A stretch of 64,000 nt of DNA, from positions 1-64,000 of the forward strand of contig NZ_QPEP01000017.1 of NCBI RefSeq assembly GCF_003577475.1. The letters are read 5' to 3'. How positions within the stretch are numbered: the first letter of the stretch is position 1; the number at the start of each line of letters is the position of its first letter. A model generated the notes under the pieces. The model made no database searches, was not told the origin of the DNA, and saw only the letters and a list, made by a program, of their open reading frames with translations. Shown here piece after piece: positions 24,840-36,000 of this stretch. The position numbers were made by a program, and so were the translations under genes. This DNA is from Salinibius halmophilus. GTDB lineage: Bacteria; Pseudomonadota; Gammaproteobacteria; Pseudomonadales; Natronospirillaceae.

Positions 24840-26293
24840 AGATGTATCGATTATTTTTAGTTCCACTGTGTGCTTTGTTAGTCACATATAGTCACGCAAA
24901 GAACGGTGATTATGGTAGGTCTGTGCCTGCAGAGGAAGCACAGCCATACCTTGAAGCCTTTAATTACAAGGGAACCAGCATTGAAGCACTTGAAGGGCTT
25001 TTTAAGCCTGAAGAGTTAGCCATCTTTTATAAGCTAATGGACTTTGACCCAGAGACCGGTGATCCAGATGATAACCCAATCAGGAAACTAACACTGAGCT
25101 ATAAGATAGAAAAAACAACCGGTGTTAGTTATAACAAAGATTACGGCTACCCAACACACGACGAGTATCGAAACTACTTCATTACACCAGACGGTGGTGA
25201 TTTTGAAGGCGAAATTGAAGACTTTTACTTTTACTGGTCTAGAAATGCCCCTGGCTGGGGACTTGTTTCGGTGAATAGTGATGGTCATATTGTTGCGTTG
25301 AAACCAAAAATAGATAGTGATTCTGATATTGAGCTAGTTAATAGCTTGCCTGAGTTACAGTTTTTGCTGGTAGATTTTACTATGTCTGATGAGTATCTAT
25401 TAGACCCATCACTTTTAGATCTTCCAAAGCTAAGGTCGTTTGAGAGCACGTCTGTTATCAAAGATTCATATGATCTTTGTAATCGTGAGAATATATCAAG
25501 GCTATCTTTTAGAGGTGGGACGAAGTCATATAAAGTGAATCTTGATAACTGCTCTGAAACCTTGACTTATTTATATACAGGGACAGGAACTAGAGACGTA
25601 TCAATAAAAAATATTCCTAATCTTCAATACTTGGATACTCAGCTAACAGCCGATACAGTTATTGAGGTTGACTTTGAGACGGTGCCGAATATCAAAGCTA
25701 TTGATACTAATTCATTTACTCAAAGGTTTCCGGGAATAGAAAAGACTAATACAGTTGAGTTTTTAGGTATTGCTGAGACAGGCAGTGAAGCCATGGCGAA
25801 TCAGTTTTTTGGAGAAAACGTTCGCTATATCGACCTATCATTCTCTGGCTACGATGATTACTCTTGGCTTAAAAACTATCCGAAACTTGAGTCGCTAGAC
25901 TTGCGAAAAGCGGACTTCGATCAATGGGATTTACTTCCTAAGCTCGAGAGCGTCAAGCATTTGAGTTTGAGTGGCATCCCTATCACGGACGACGCATTGA
26001 AATACATCGCAAAAATGCCAAATATACAGCATTTAAATCTGCAAGAAACGAGCTTGACCGATGCAAGTGCTCTTACTGGGCTAGATACTCTAAATTTCTT
26101 GATTCTGCCTGAAACAGTAACGTCGCCAGAGGGCGTGCCAATAATTAAGCAGATCTCGGCTATTGGTGGATCGAATGATATTTGGTCTATGGACTATTCT
26201 GAGGAATATTCGGAAATGCTCAATGGCCTTAAGGCAAAAAATATATCGGACTGTGTTTTTGATAAACCTTGTACGCCATCACCATTTTATTAA
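24836..26293 (+). CDS. exported leucine-rich-repeat-like protein
   Basis: 485 aa with a signal peptide (MKMYRLFLVPLCALLVTYSHA, cleavage near residue 21) and no lipobox, so it should be periplasmic. From about residue 230 there are irregular leucine-rich repeats (LESLDLRKADF, VKHLSLSGIPI, IQHLNLQETSL). The N-terminal part is acidic and unrecognised. Placed between the LysM gene and the large effector, 9 bases before the latter, it is a candidate immunity protein for a periplasm- or membrane-acting toxin, or a second cargo. Both are inference. Codon use is more AT-rich than in vgrG. Confidence 0.55.
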   Translation: MKMYRLFLVPLCALLVTYSHAKNGDYGRSVPAEEAQPYLEAFNYKGTSIEALEGLFKPEELAIFYKLMDFDPETGDPDDNPIRKLTLSYKIEKTTGVSYNKDYGYPTHDEYRNYFITPDGGDFEGEIEDFYFYWSRNAPGWGLVSVNSDGHIVALKPKIDSDSDIELVNSLPELQFLLVDFTMSDEYLLDPSLLDLPKLRSFESTSVIKDSYDLCNRENISRLSFRGGTKSYKVNLDNCSETLTYLYTGTGTRDVSIKNIPNLQYLDTQLTADTVIEVDFETVPNIKAIDTNSFTQRFPGIEKTNTVEFLGIAETGSEAMANQFFGENVRYIDLSFSGYDDYSWLKNYPKLESLDLRKADFDQWDLLPKLESVKHLSLSGIPITDDALKYIAKMPNIQHLNLQETSLTDASALTGLDTLNFLILPETVTSPEGVPIIKQISAIGGSNDIWSMDYSEEYSEMLNGLKAKNISDCVFDKPCTPSPFY

Positions 26294-26302
26294 AGGATGA
26301 AT

Positions 26303-29300
26303 ATGGATATTTATCGATATCGTGCCAAACTTCAAGCGCTACTTATTGATGCAGAGGAAATGCTTCTTACAACAGGAGGGCAAAATAAAGATCATTTTCG
26401 CGAAGCAATCGCCGAGTTAGAAGCTGAGTTAACCGACGTAAACCTCTACATCAATACTGCTGGAGAAAGCCTAGCGTTGCAAAAAAGTAACGCAGTAAAC
26501 AATATTCAAGATGACGTAGTAACGCTAAGTGTGAAAGACGCCGAAGAGTTCTTAGATCGGCTTGGCTTTCACTCTCTAGAATTAATTAGTCAAGCTCACC
26601 TTAGGCCTCTGCTCGAAGCTTTACAGCCGATAATCGATCATAAAAAGGCACTACGAGCCTACCAGTCCAAGATAATGTTGCTTCATCGTGAGTACCATTT
26701 ATTGTCGATGAATAATCCATATAGAGAGTTTGGATCAAGCGCCTACAGGCTGGTAGATATCTTTGAGCAATTAATAAAGCGGCACGACGAGACGACCTCA
26801 AGCCTGGTATCTGAGTGGCAGCACCAGGCTGAACGCTATGCAGATGCCTTTGCTAACTCTCCAGATTCGCCATCTTGGCGTGATGAGAGCCTTGCTGTTT
26901 GCCTGAACGACGACGTTTTCGAGTACTGGTATGGCGTAGAGCGGGATCATGTAGCTAGTAAGCAAGATGACATTCGACCATATCGAATCAAACAGCACCA
27001 GTCGCTCATTAGCGCGAAATTTTATCGAGATGCACTTATCGGCTTCTACACGTATTTGCAGCAAAACTGCGAGGTGATAGACGAGGATATAAGAAGATAC
27101 CGCGAACAAGCTAAGGTGTTCGAGTACACGCATGCGCTGCACCAATACGATATTGAACGCAATATGAGATGGCGACTACGTGACTTTAGCCGAGCCCACG
27201 CTAGTGATGATCGCAATCGTAACGCAATTGTTGAACAAACAAACTATGTTGCGCCTAGTTTTAAAATTAAAGAAACCACTGGTGAAGAGGTTACGCTAAC
27301 AGATTGCCAAGTGCTTGTTTGGCAGTATGCACAGGGCTCTGATAACCAGCTCACCCCATTTGAACTGTCTGACTCAGCGTTAGGTATGCAGCCAGTAATG
27401 ATGCTTTACACCGGGAAAATGGGCCAAACATTGAGGCGCAAACCTGACTTCTTATTCGATTCTGGGGTAGGTTGCTCTTTGCAGTATTGCCCGGACACTA
27501 GGCGGCTTCTAATTGCTGAAAATTATGAAGGCAGCAAAGAAGTTGACCTGAGCGACTTTAATCCTTTTGTGGCAACACACAACGCGTTCGACGTGGCAGA
27601 AAGGTATAAGATTGCTGAGCAGCTGGCGGGCAAGACAGGAAATGAGTTTAATATTGCTAGCCCTGCGGACATGTACCGTTTCAGTGAGTCTGATGTTTTA
27701 TTACAGGGAGAAAATGTTTTATCGGCCGACCTGTGCCAGAGTGGGATAGCAGCGCACGCGATGCTTCATGTTGGGCGACGGTATGGCTTTATGGTGCTGC
27801 CATTAGGCTTTGGCACACTTTATATTGATGACTTGGTTGAGTTTGCCAAACAATCGGGCAGTGTGACGATTAAAACGATTACCGAAGACGATCATGAAGT
27901 GGCGTTACCGCCTACCATGCGGTTTGCATCGTTAGACTATATTCGCAAAGCAAGTCAGCTGAAAAATGTTGCCTCAACCATGCAAGAAGCGAGTCAGAAA
28001 AAGCAGGCTCACCTTTATATTATTGATTCATTGCATGATTTGGTCGATCAAAACCGGCGCCATTTACACGAGTTTGACACAGATAACGCCGTTGAATATA
28101 CAAAGCTACTGCACCTGCTAAAGGAGCTGTCATTCGAAATAAGAAAAACCATCTACCAGCCACCGTTTAAAAAGGAGTTCGAGAACTCTGATCAGCTGGC
28201 TGAAAAGAAGGTTTATCAAGAACAGCAAAAACTAGCCCTTGCGGCAGAGGCATTTCTTGCTGTTTATAACAATGGATTAAAGTCCGTACAAAGCTTGGGC
28301 ATTAAAGATGAGGTTATTTCATTTATTGATTCTCAGGCCGATTCGGATGAGTTTCAGTCTGCTTTAACTAGTGGCTACGTTTCTAAGCTCGGTAATAGGG
28401 CTGATGTACAGGAAAATAACTTTATTTCGGGTGCTGGAATAAGTTCGGGAGAAAACGAGAAAGACTACTGGGAAGCACCAAGTGAAAGCACTGACGGGTA
28501 TTGGGCTCCTTATCAATCTATATACTTCGAAAGCTTATCTGTGCTTATCAATGAGCTAGTCGATAACTATGTACCCAAGCAAGTGTGCGCCTCGGTTGAA
28601 CTAGATTTGGTACATGACTATATTCAGCCAGCTGTTACGAAACTGCTCGCTTCTGATGAAGTTGCTCAACTAGATCAAGTAGCTAGAAAACTATTAGATG
28701 TTAACCTAGAAAACGAAACTATTATGGCATTGGAGCCCTGGCAAACAGTACCGAGCTCGCCAGGAATATTGGAAAGTATCGTTAACAACGGCCTACATGG
28801 AGCATTTAAAACCACTTTTATTCGTGGCCCAGGTGCACCAGCCTTGCTCGAAAACTTACTGAACCTTGCTCAACAGATTAGCCTAGCTTCTAGTCAAAGC
28901 TCATTTTTGAAACAAGCAGGATTTAAATATCGTAGTGCTTTAGCACAGGTCACATTAGTATTACGCGCAAATCCATTCTCAGATACCAATTTAGAATCTC
29001 GCCTCGCATCCAGCCTAATTGCTAATCCTAGTAGCCGTAATCGAATAGCAGACGATATTGAAGACTTGTCTGATATTATTATGGACAAGATGTACTCACC
29101 CAAGGGGTATGCCAAGTTCGAGGGGTCGGTAAAAGTATTAGATGCAACGTTGAATGCTTTTCTTCTGGTCAGTGAAGCACTTAATGGGTTGCGCCGAGAA
29201 GATCAGCAAAAAATCGACTCAAACGAACTCACCTCAGACGACTTTAAAACCTTGTTCCAAGATCTTGTTGATGGTTCCGAGCGCTACTCCGGGGTTGCTC

Positions 29301-30802
29301 AGCAGTTATTAGCAATACCTGGTGCGGTAAACTTTCTAAAGCAAGCGGCGGTTGGTAGCGATGTTTATCGGCATCTAGAAAGATTAGTCAGCACACGCAG
29401 TATGCACGCTCAAACTGCAGCGAATGCAGTGACACAAGGGCAAGCTGCATCCAAGTCTTTAATAAATCTTTCAACCATTTCGAAAATGGCAAATGGCGCA
29501 GCGTTTGTAGGCAGTATTGCCTCGGCGATAAAGCATACATCTGAGTACTCTGCTTCGGCTAGGCGCCGTGATGAGCACGATATGATCTTACACGGCGTGC
29601 AAGCCCTTGGGGCTGGGGCTACTGTCGGTGGTTTAACGCTGACCAGTAGTGCAGGAGCCGCAATCGCTTCTGCTTTTGGTGTCGCGAGCGTTATACCCGT
29701 TGTCGGCCAAGCGTTATTTTTGTTTGGTACAGCAGTCACCTTGGGGGTAGCTGGCTTCAATATATGGTGGAACCGCGGCGGTAAAGAGCTTTGGTACAGT
29801 AATACTTATGCCGACTACGATGAAAGATGGGCATTCATCAGTGAAGATGTTGAATCGTATGAGTACACGAAAACCGAGTTTGGCGCCTCCCCACGGTTAG
29901 TCCAATTATTCGCATCTCTTGAAGACCAGTATAGAGAAACCCTGGTTGACACATTTGAGGCCCTAGCTGGCAACCGGCCAGTGAAGGCGCAATTGGCTCA
30001 ATCAACACTCTTTTTGGTATCTCCGGCTGCGTATCTTCTTTACAGGCTTTATGATTTCTCCAATAGATGGCGCAGTGGCAAACTGGATAAAGATGTTAAC
30101 TGGGACAACATGAACTGGATTGGCCTTGCAAACAAGCTAGCTTTTTCTTCTCAGGAGGACATCGAAGAAAACTTTAGTAATGAGCAGTACCTAGATTCGT
30201 TTAGCCTTACGGCAGAAGAGAAAGAGCTATTTGACAACTTTGGCCGACAACACTGGCAGCAGTCGGCACTCGAAGAAGAAACTGCAGAAATACGAGACAC
30301 TTATGAAGAATTGGTCGATAAGTATCCTCGTAGCCGAGCTGGCTATGTTAACTATGGTGCGATGGCAAGATCGGCGTTAAGTAGTCACCGCTTATCAGCA
30401 TTGTTTAATGCACTGATTGAAATGAAGGAATTTGCCAAAGAACACCCTGAATCAGCGTTTACGGGATTAATTTGGGACCCAATAGTGGTGGGTGATGAGC
30501 CATCGATGACGGCTGAAGATTTTGCAAAAATTGCCTTTATGGATGAAGCAGGGCTGCCAACGAGCCTACAAAGGTTCGAGCGCCCGCCAATCAGTAGCCA
30601 ATCGCCGCTGCCGAGCTTAACCCTTCAAAGGCTAGTTTCGGTATGGCAGAAGCGCGCTTCGGAGCATAAGCAATTGGCTGAAGTTTGTGCCAAGTTGGAC
30701 ATGGAATGGCAGGAAAAAATTTGCCCAAATGCTTCCAAAGCAGGCGTACAGGATGCCAAGCAAACGTTGCCACAGTTTGAACCGGTTACTGCTGATTATT
30801 AA
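26303..30802 (+). CDS. large candidate T6SS effector with hydrophobic hairpin
   Basis: 1,499 aa from the ATG at 26303 (AAAGG 6 bases upstream. The ATG at 26297 abuts that site). No signal peptide and no PAAR, Rhs or known catalytic motif seen. Mostly helical and charged. Residues ~1100-1157 contain a Gly/Ala-rich hydrophobic stretch (VGGLTLTSSAGAAIASAFGV, then IPVVGQALFLFGTAVTLGVA), long enough for two membrane helices, as in pore-forming colicin-like and VasX-like toxins. It is the fourth gene of the vgrG operon. I infer a membrane-active T6SS cargo. The family is not recognised and the activity untested. Confidence 0.55.
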   Translation: MDIYRYRAKLQALLIDAEEMLLTTGGQNKDHFREAIAELEAELTDVNLYINTAGESLALQKSNAVNNIQDDVVTLSVKDAEEFLDRLGFHSLELISQAHLRPLLEALQPIIDHKKALRAYQSKIMLLHREYHLLSMNNPYREFGSSAYRLVDIFEQLIKRHDETTSSLVSEWQHQAERYADAFANSPDSPSWRDESLAVCLNDDVFEYWYGVERDHVASKQDDIRPYRIKQHQSLISAKFYRDALIGFYTYLQQNCEVIDEDIRRYREQAKVFEYTHALHQYDIERNMRWRLRDFSRAHASDDRNRNAIVEQTNYVAPSFKIKETTGEEVTLTDCQVLVWQYAQGSDNQLTPFELSDSALGMQPVMMLYTGKMGQTLRRKPDFLFDSGVGCSLQYCPDTRRLLIAENYEGSKEVDLSDFNPFVATHNAFDVAERYKIAEQLAGKTGNEFNIASPADMYRFSESDVLLQGENVLSADLCQSGIAAHAMLHVGRRYGFMVLPLGFGTLYIDDLVEFAKQSGSVTIKTITEDDHEVALPPTMRFASLDYIRKASQLKNVASTMQEASQKKQAHLYIIDSLHDLVDQNRRHLHEFDTDNAVEYTKLLHLLKELSFEIRKTIYQPPFKKEFENSDQLAEKKVYQEQQKLALAAEAFLAVYNNGLKSVQSLGIKDEVISFIDSQADSDEFQSALTSGYVSKLGNRADVQENNFISGAGISSGENEKDYWEAPSESTDGYWAPYQSIYFESLSVLINELVDNYVPKQVCASVELDLVHDYIQPAVTKLLASDEVAQLDQVARKLLDVNLENETIMALEPWQTVPSSPGILESIVNNGLHGAFKTTFIRGPGAPALLENLLNLAQQISLASSQSSFLKQAGFKYRSALAQVTLVLRANPFSDTNLESRLASSLIANPSSRNRIADDIEDLSDIIMDKMYSPKGYAKFEGSVKVLDATLNAFLLVSEALNGLRREDQQKIDSNELTSDDFKTLFQDLVDGSERYSGVAQQLLAIPGAVNFLKQAAVGSDVYRHLERLVSTRSMHAQTAANAVTQGQAASKSLINLSTISKMANGAAFVGSIASAIKHTSEYSASARRRDEHDMILHGVQALGAGATVGGLTLTSSAGAAIASAFGVASVIPVVGQALFLFGTAVTLGVAGFNIWWNRGGKELWYSNTYADYDERWAFISEDVESYEYTKTEFGASPRLVQLFASLEDQYRETLVDTFEALAGNRPVKAQLAQSTLFLVSPAAYLLYRLYDFSNRWRSGKLDKDVNWDNMNWIGLANKLAFSSQEDIEENFSNEQYLDSFSLTAEEKELFDNFGRQHWQQSALEEETAEIRDTYEELVDKYPRSRAGYVNYGAMARSALSSHRLSALFNALIEMKEFAKEHPESAFTGLIWDPIVVGDEPSMTAEDFAKIAFMDEAGLPTSLQRFERPPISSQSPLPSLTLQRLVSVWQKRASEHKQLAEVCAKLDMEWQEKICPNASKAGVQDAKQTLPQFEPVTADY

Positions 30803-30850
30803 CGTTATGGTGTAAAGCATTGTTTCGCTATGCACCCCTTTTGGCATTGA

Positions 30851-33013
30851 GTGTTCAAGCAACTTGCAGCACTGCACGGGTTTATGTTTTGGAGCTCGGT
30901 ATCAGCCGATGGCGGTAGCGATGGAGCAGCAGGCGAAGAGCAGCTCATTATTGCCAACTCGCCGCAGCATTACCGGCGCAGTGGCAGAAGCTTTGTTGAA
31001 AAGGCCGGTGCGGGCCAGGGTGGTGATGGAAGGGGATTTGATGCCAGCGAAATGATCCGCGAACTGGCCGTAGAACAGCACTGGCGCCCGCATACTAACA
31101 GTGAAATGGTGCTAGAACACCCAAGCACGCAATATGCGCTTAACGAGCAAGCCTCGGTGCAAAACGCCAATGCGCCACTTGACTACGGCGATGCGGTAAA
31201 ACGAGCCAAACTCAACAAAGAAGCCCTCACGCACGACGCCAACCGATATGTTGCCCACACGCGTGCTCCCATTGCCCGCGCCGGGCAGGTAATAGGCGTG
31301 CAACCCATTACCGAAACTCTGCTGAGCGGTTGGGACGTAGCCAGCCAAATGGTGGCGAAATCGGTCAAGCACTACTTACCACTGGGCGAGCGCTACAGCG
31401 GCGAAGTGGAACTAGTACCCGACCACCAAGCCGTGCGCCTACCGGTTAAAACCGAACTCACGCTACCGCCAGTATTTGTTGCCAAAGTCATTAGCCCCAA
31501 TGCCGCACCAAAACTCGATGGCTTAGGCGAGTACCAAATTCGTGCCATGCACGACGGCCATACAGAAGGCGACGAAGCCTACAGCCCACAGGTGCCAAGC
31601 CTCAAACCCTACGCCTCGCCCGACCCAGAAAAAGCCGTAGGCTGGCATATGCCTTTACATGATGGCACCGACGTACTGCTCACCTGCCTCAACCAAGACC
31701 TAATGAAGCCGCTTATGCTTGGCGTTGCTTGCAAAGACACCGACGAGCAAATGGTCACGGCCGAGAACCACACCAGCTACCGACTAAAAACCCGCGCCAG
31801 TCACGAGCTGTGGTTCGAAGACAACGACCAACAAATAGAGCTAAAAACCTTCGAAGGCCAGCACCTGCTGCGCTTTGAAGCCAGTGCCAACCAGGTAATG
31901 ACACAACTCATTACGCAATTCGGTAGCCAGTATTGGCAAGCAAACAAAACCTTCGCCCTAACCGTAGGCAGCGAAGAAGACGCAGACCTAACCCAATTTG
32001 TTGGCGACAACTTCAGCCTTGCTAGCAAAGCCGACAACACCACAACCGTTACCGGCAACGCCCACTGGCAAAGTGCTGCCGACCTAAGCCTGCGCAGCCA
32101 AGCCAACATGACCTTTGCAACCGAAGGCGACTGGCAGCAGAAAATTAGCCAAGGCACCTACACCCAGCAAGTGCAAGCCGACCACAGCACCACAGTGACC
32201 GGCGGCGACCACACCCGAAAAATAGTAAACGGCGCCATCGTCACCCAAAGCGGCGGCGACATCACCATAGAAGGCACCGGCAGTGGCAAGCTAATGCTGG
32301 TAAACGGTGACGGCGGCATTCTGATTAAAAGCAACGGCGATGTGAAAATCTTTGGCCCAATGGTTGCTCTGAACCCGAACTCCAAAGTCACCCTCACCGG
32401 CGAGGTGGAATACGAAGTAGGGCCAAGTAACGCGCCTGAAACAGGCAGCGAGCCAACCATGCCAGAATTTGGCGAAGTCGACATGCTCGAAGCCGAGCGC
32501 ACCCCACTGATAACCAGTGCCGTGTGGCACGCACGTGAATGGTTCGACGACGAAGCCATTGAGCTAAATGTGGGGTATCGCCACTTCGAAGTAGGCGATA
32601 CCGCCGAAGTTGAAATGATACTGATCAAACCTGATGGCAGCGAAGAAGTGCTCGACACGCTCAGCCAAGACCTACCAGAAAAATCGGGTGCGCTGCAATT
32701 CCACTGGCACTTACCAGAAGCAAGCAGTGACTCAGAAAACCGCCGCGACAACGACAACTCGGCACTATTCCCGAACCAATACATTGCCCGCGTAAACATT
32801 AACGGCGAGCAAGCCGAGTGCGCACCGGCGCTGCATTATGCGAAGTTTGTGGTGAAGGTGAATAATCCACCTCAGGACACCAATCAATATGTTGCGGTGA
32901 GAGACGCTTCCAACAAGGTGCATTTTGAACCGCTAACCAGCACAGAAGTTATGTTCAAGCATATCTTGCAAGGTGATGTACAAGTTTGGCTGACTGTGTC
33001 GAGTTTTGAATAA
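30851..33013 (+). pseudogene. 5'-truncated second vgrG with distinct C-terminal domain
   Basis: The frame encodes 720 residues, opening at a GTG (30851) with no ribosome site in front. From codon 2 it is co-linear with vgrG 22315-23890 at a constant offset of 8,539 bases and no indel, up to EVGPSNAPE. About 156 N-terminal residues of the gp27-like ring are missing. After the shared part a different ~190-residue tail follows (TPLITSAVWHAREWF and VWLTVSSFE). A VgrG without this half of its ring should not trimerise normally, so it is either a relic, a truncated cargo carrier or a recombination donor. The effector gene starts 14 bases after its stop. Confidence 0.75.
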
Positions 33014-33027
33014 AGGAGAGTGAAAGT

Positions 33028-36000
33028 ATGGATTCTGTTGTTACGACCACAGTCAATGCTACCGGCGGTGAAGCGCAGGTAAGCTGCCAAGTTAATCAAA
33101 GTGAAGAAGACAACGTTGCAACAGCAACACTGTTCGAGTTTATCGTTCCTGACTTATCGTGCTACGTGTTCTTCACCAAGCATGAAGTAGAGCGCTTCGA
33201 GTTGCACTTTAAACCCGTAAAAGACGCGTTAACACAATATGCAGATGCGTTAGATAGGCACCGAAAGTCTGGTTATGATGGCTCTCAAACAGACGATGTA
33301 AGCCATTACCGTGCTCGATTAAGTGATGCAATGAAAGCCAAGGGCATTCGTATTTCAGACGATGCAAACTTGGGTATCATTACCTGCTACAACGTTAACC
33401 ATGATGGCAAGCAAGAGCAAACAGGTGACGAAGACCAAGTTTTCTCAACCAAAATCGATAAAAAGCATGTTCTGTTAGTACCGACTGCAATGCTTTGTAA
33501 CGGTAAGCTTCCCGCTGAGCGAACCGTAGACATTTCAGGTTTTTGGCAGTCTATCACCGTTCCTGGTACTGCAGACTACTCTGAAAAAAGTAGCGTGCCG
33601 CCATTTTCTATAGGCCTTAAACACGACGGAGAAAAAATCGAGGGCACGGCTGGTGCTAGTATTTCTGCAGAAAGGAGTGTATCAGGTCAACTTCCGATTA
33701 GCGTGGTGGCAGGTCTTCTTGATCCCCGAATCCAAAGAATTTTAGAGGATAGCGGCTTTGGAGAAAAAATAGACCAGAGTATCCGAAAGCTAAATGAAGC
33801 AATGCACTTTGATACGGACTCGCGAGCAACAGACCAGCAGCGAATTGTTGATTTGTTTGGACCCGACCAACTCGATTCAGAAACAGCAAAGCTCACGATT
33901 ACGCATGAGAACTGGGGTCGAATTGAACGTAAATGTAAAGCGCTATGGGAAGATAAGTCGCCGGTTAAAAACATGTGGCCAATGGGTTTGGCCGAAATAG
34001 CGCAGCCTGCAGACGAGGCGGAAGAAAACCGTGGAATGATTACCACTAGTACCAAAGTGGAAAAACCATGGGCAGACCTTAAAACACTGGTGAAAAACGC
34101 GACCTTGCCACCAATCAACTTTAATGCCAGTGGTGGTGCAGCTTTCTTACGATACGCCGGTACGGCAACCGGAAAAGCAGACTTCAATCCACTCGATGGC
34201 AACCTAGCACTTTCGGGTGCTGTGAGTGCCCAAGCCAACTTAGCTGCGGGGCAAGTTAAGGGTAAGTTTATGCTGCCCAACTCAAATGGTTTTGATGCCT
34301 CGGTTAAGTTCAAGGCTCGTGCAGTTAAGCATCACTCAAAGGTATTGCAAGTACTCGGCACGGCAAAAAGTGCTTCTTCTGCAGCCTGCTATGGGCCTGC
34401 TTCTATTCGAATAGAGCAACAGTGGAATCGCCATGTATTGGTGATGCCGCGTGATGTACTTTTTAGTAGCGCCAGTAGCGAAGTTTCATCTTCAGATAAG
34501 GAAATGCTAAATGTCGTTGCATTAGAGCTGCAAAAATTCCCCCACACCACGATGACTGTTATCGGCCACACTGACGAAATAGGCACTTGTGAAGATAACA
34601 TGGCACTATCTCGGCAGCGTGCGCAAGCAGTTTACGACTATTTGGTTTCACGGCGAATCGCCCCACACCGTTTAACGAGGCTAGCAAAGGGGGAAGAGAG
34701 CCCACGTTCGATAAATATGGCTAATCAAGGCCTGAACCGGCGTGTTGAGCTTAAAATTGACCAAAACGCTCAGCCATCCTTTTTCAGCGTTCCGGAAAAT
34801 ATCGTACAACCAACATCACAAGGTACCCAAGAAGCACCATTGTTTAAGCGCTTTAGCTGTGAGTTAACCACTAAAGGGCTTGTTGTGTTACGCTCGTTGC
34901 ATGAGCAGGTCATTAATAAAATCAAGCAAAGCCCTAAACTGGCCGCCGTCGATATACACGGAGAACCGACCGAAATTGACGTGCACAGCCTGTCGCATTC
35001 AAATGACGTGATTCAGCTTGCCATGACAATTCGCACGTTTTATGGCGACGAGGTACTGCTGCCAAAAAACTATAAAGAGGAACTGAAAGAGCTAAGGTAT
35101 AAGGTTGTAAGGCAGTTTTTGGCAGGAAAAATCGATTTTCCCGGTGCGAACGGTAGTGCAAACCAGAGAACGGTCATGCAGCTGTATCAACACTACAAAG
35201 ATCAATATTTTCACGGCATTATTGCCAGTCTCCAACGCCTCGATAACGCTAGTCAATATGCGAATATCATCGAAAAACCGGCTACCGACGATTCTGCAGT
35301 GATTGCACATAGCCAGCATCTACAAATGTTTGCTCAAGACGATATCTCTCGGTTCTTTTTCAACAATGCACTTCCTTATAAAGCCAGTGCAGTTGCCGAT
35401 ACGGCCTATCACAAAGACAAAAACGTTGGCACACAATTAGCCCTATCGATCGTACAAAAATCTTTTGATGGATTTACCGAGCAAAAGCAAGAACTAGAGT
35501 TTGAGTTCGGTTTTTTGCGAGTCGATTACGAGGGCGTGCTATCCGCTGCGGTGTGCGCCAAGGCTAGTTTGAGTGCAGGCGTGCACATGAACACCGGCAA
35601 AGCACTTCTTGAGCAAAAGCCCACTCAAGAAGAAGCCAATGAAGTGGCCGTTCGAACTCGTGAAGTAAACGTTTCATTGTCGAACCAAGCTGCGCAAGCT
35701 GGCACTAATACGCCAAGTGCAGGTGCTAAAGCATCTGGTGAAGTATTCGTGGGGGTAGAAGCCTCGGCTGGTTTTACTGGTAGCTTACTTTGGCACCCTC
35801 CCATTGCTGGCAGTGTTACGCGGCTAGTAGAGGGTGACTTCAAAGCGCTGGGTAGCATTGGTTGTATTGCCACGGTTGCAGCAGGGCTAGGTGCTGCATT
35901 TGACTTACAAATTGGTTTTGATGGTGATACAGGCAAGTTCATTATTACCTTTAAAGCCAAGCTGGTTGCCAAGGTAGGCGGTGGTGGTCAGCTGCAAGCT

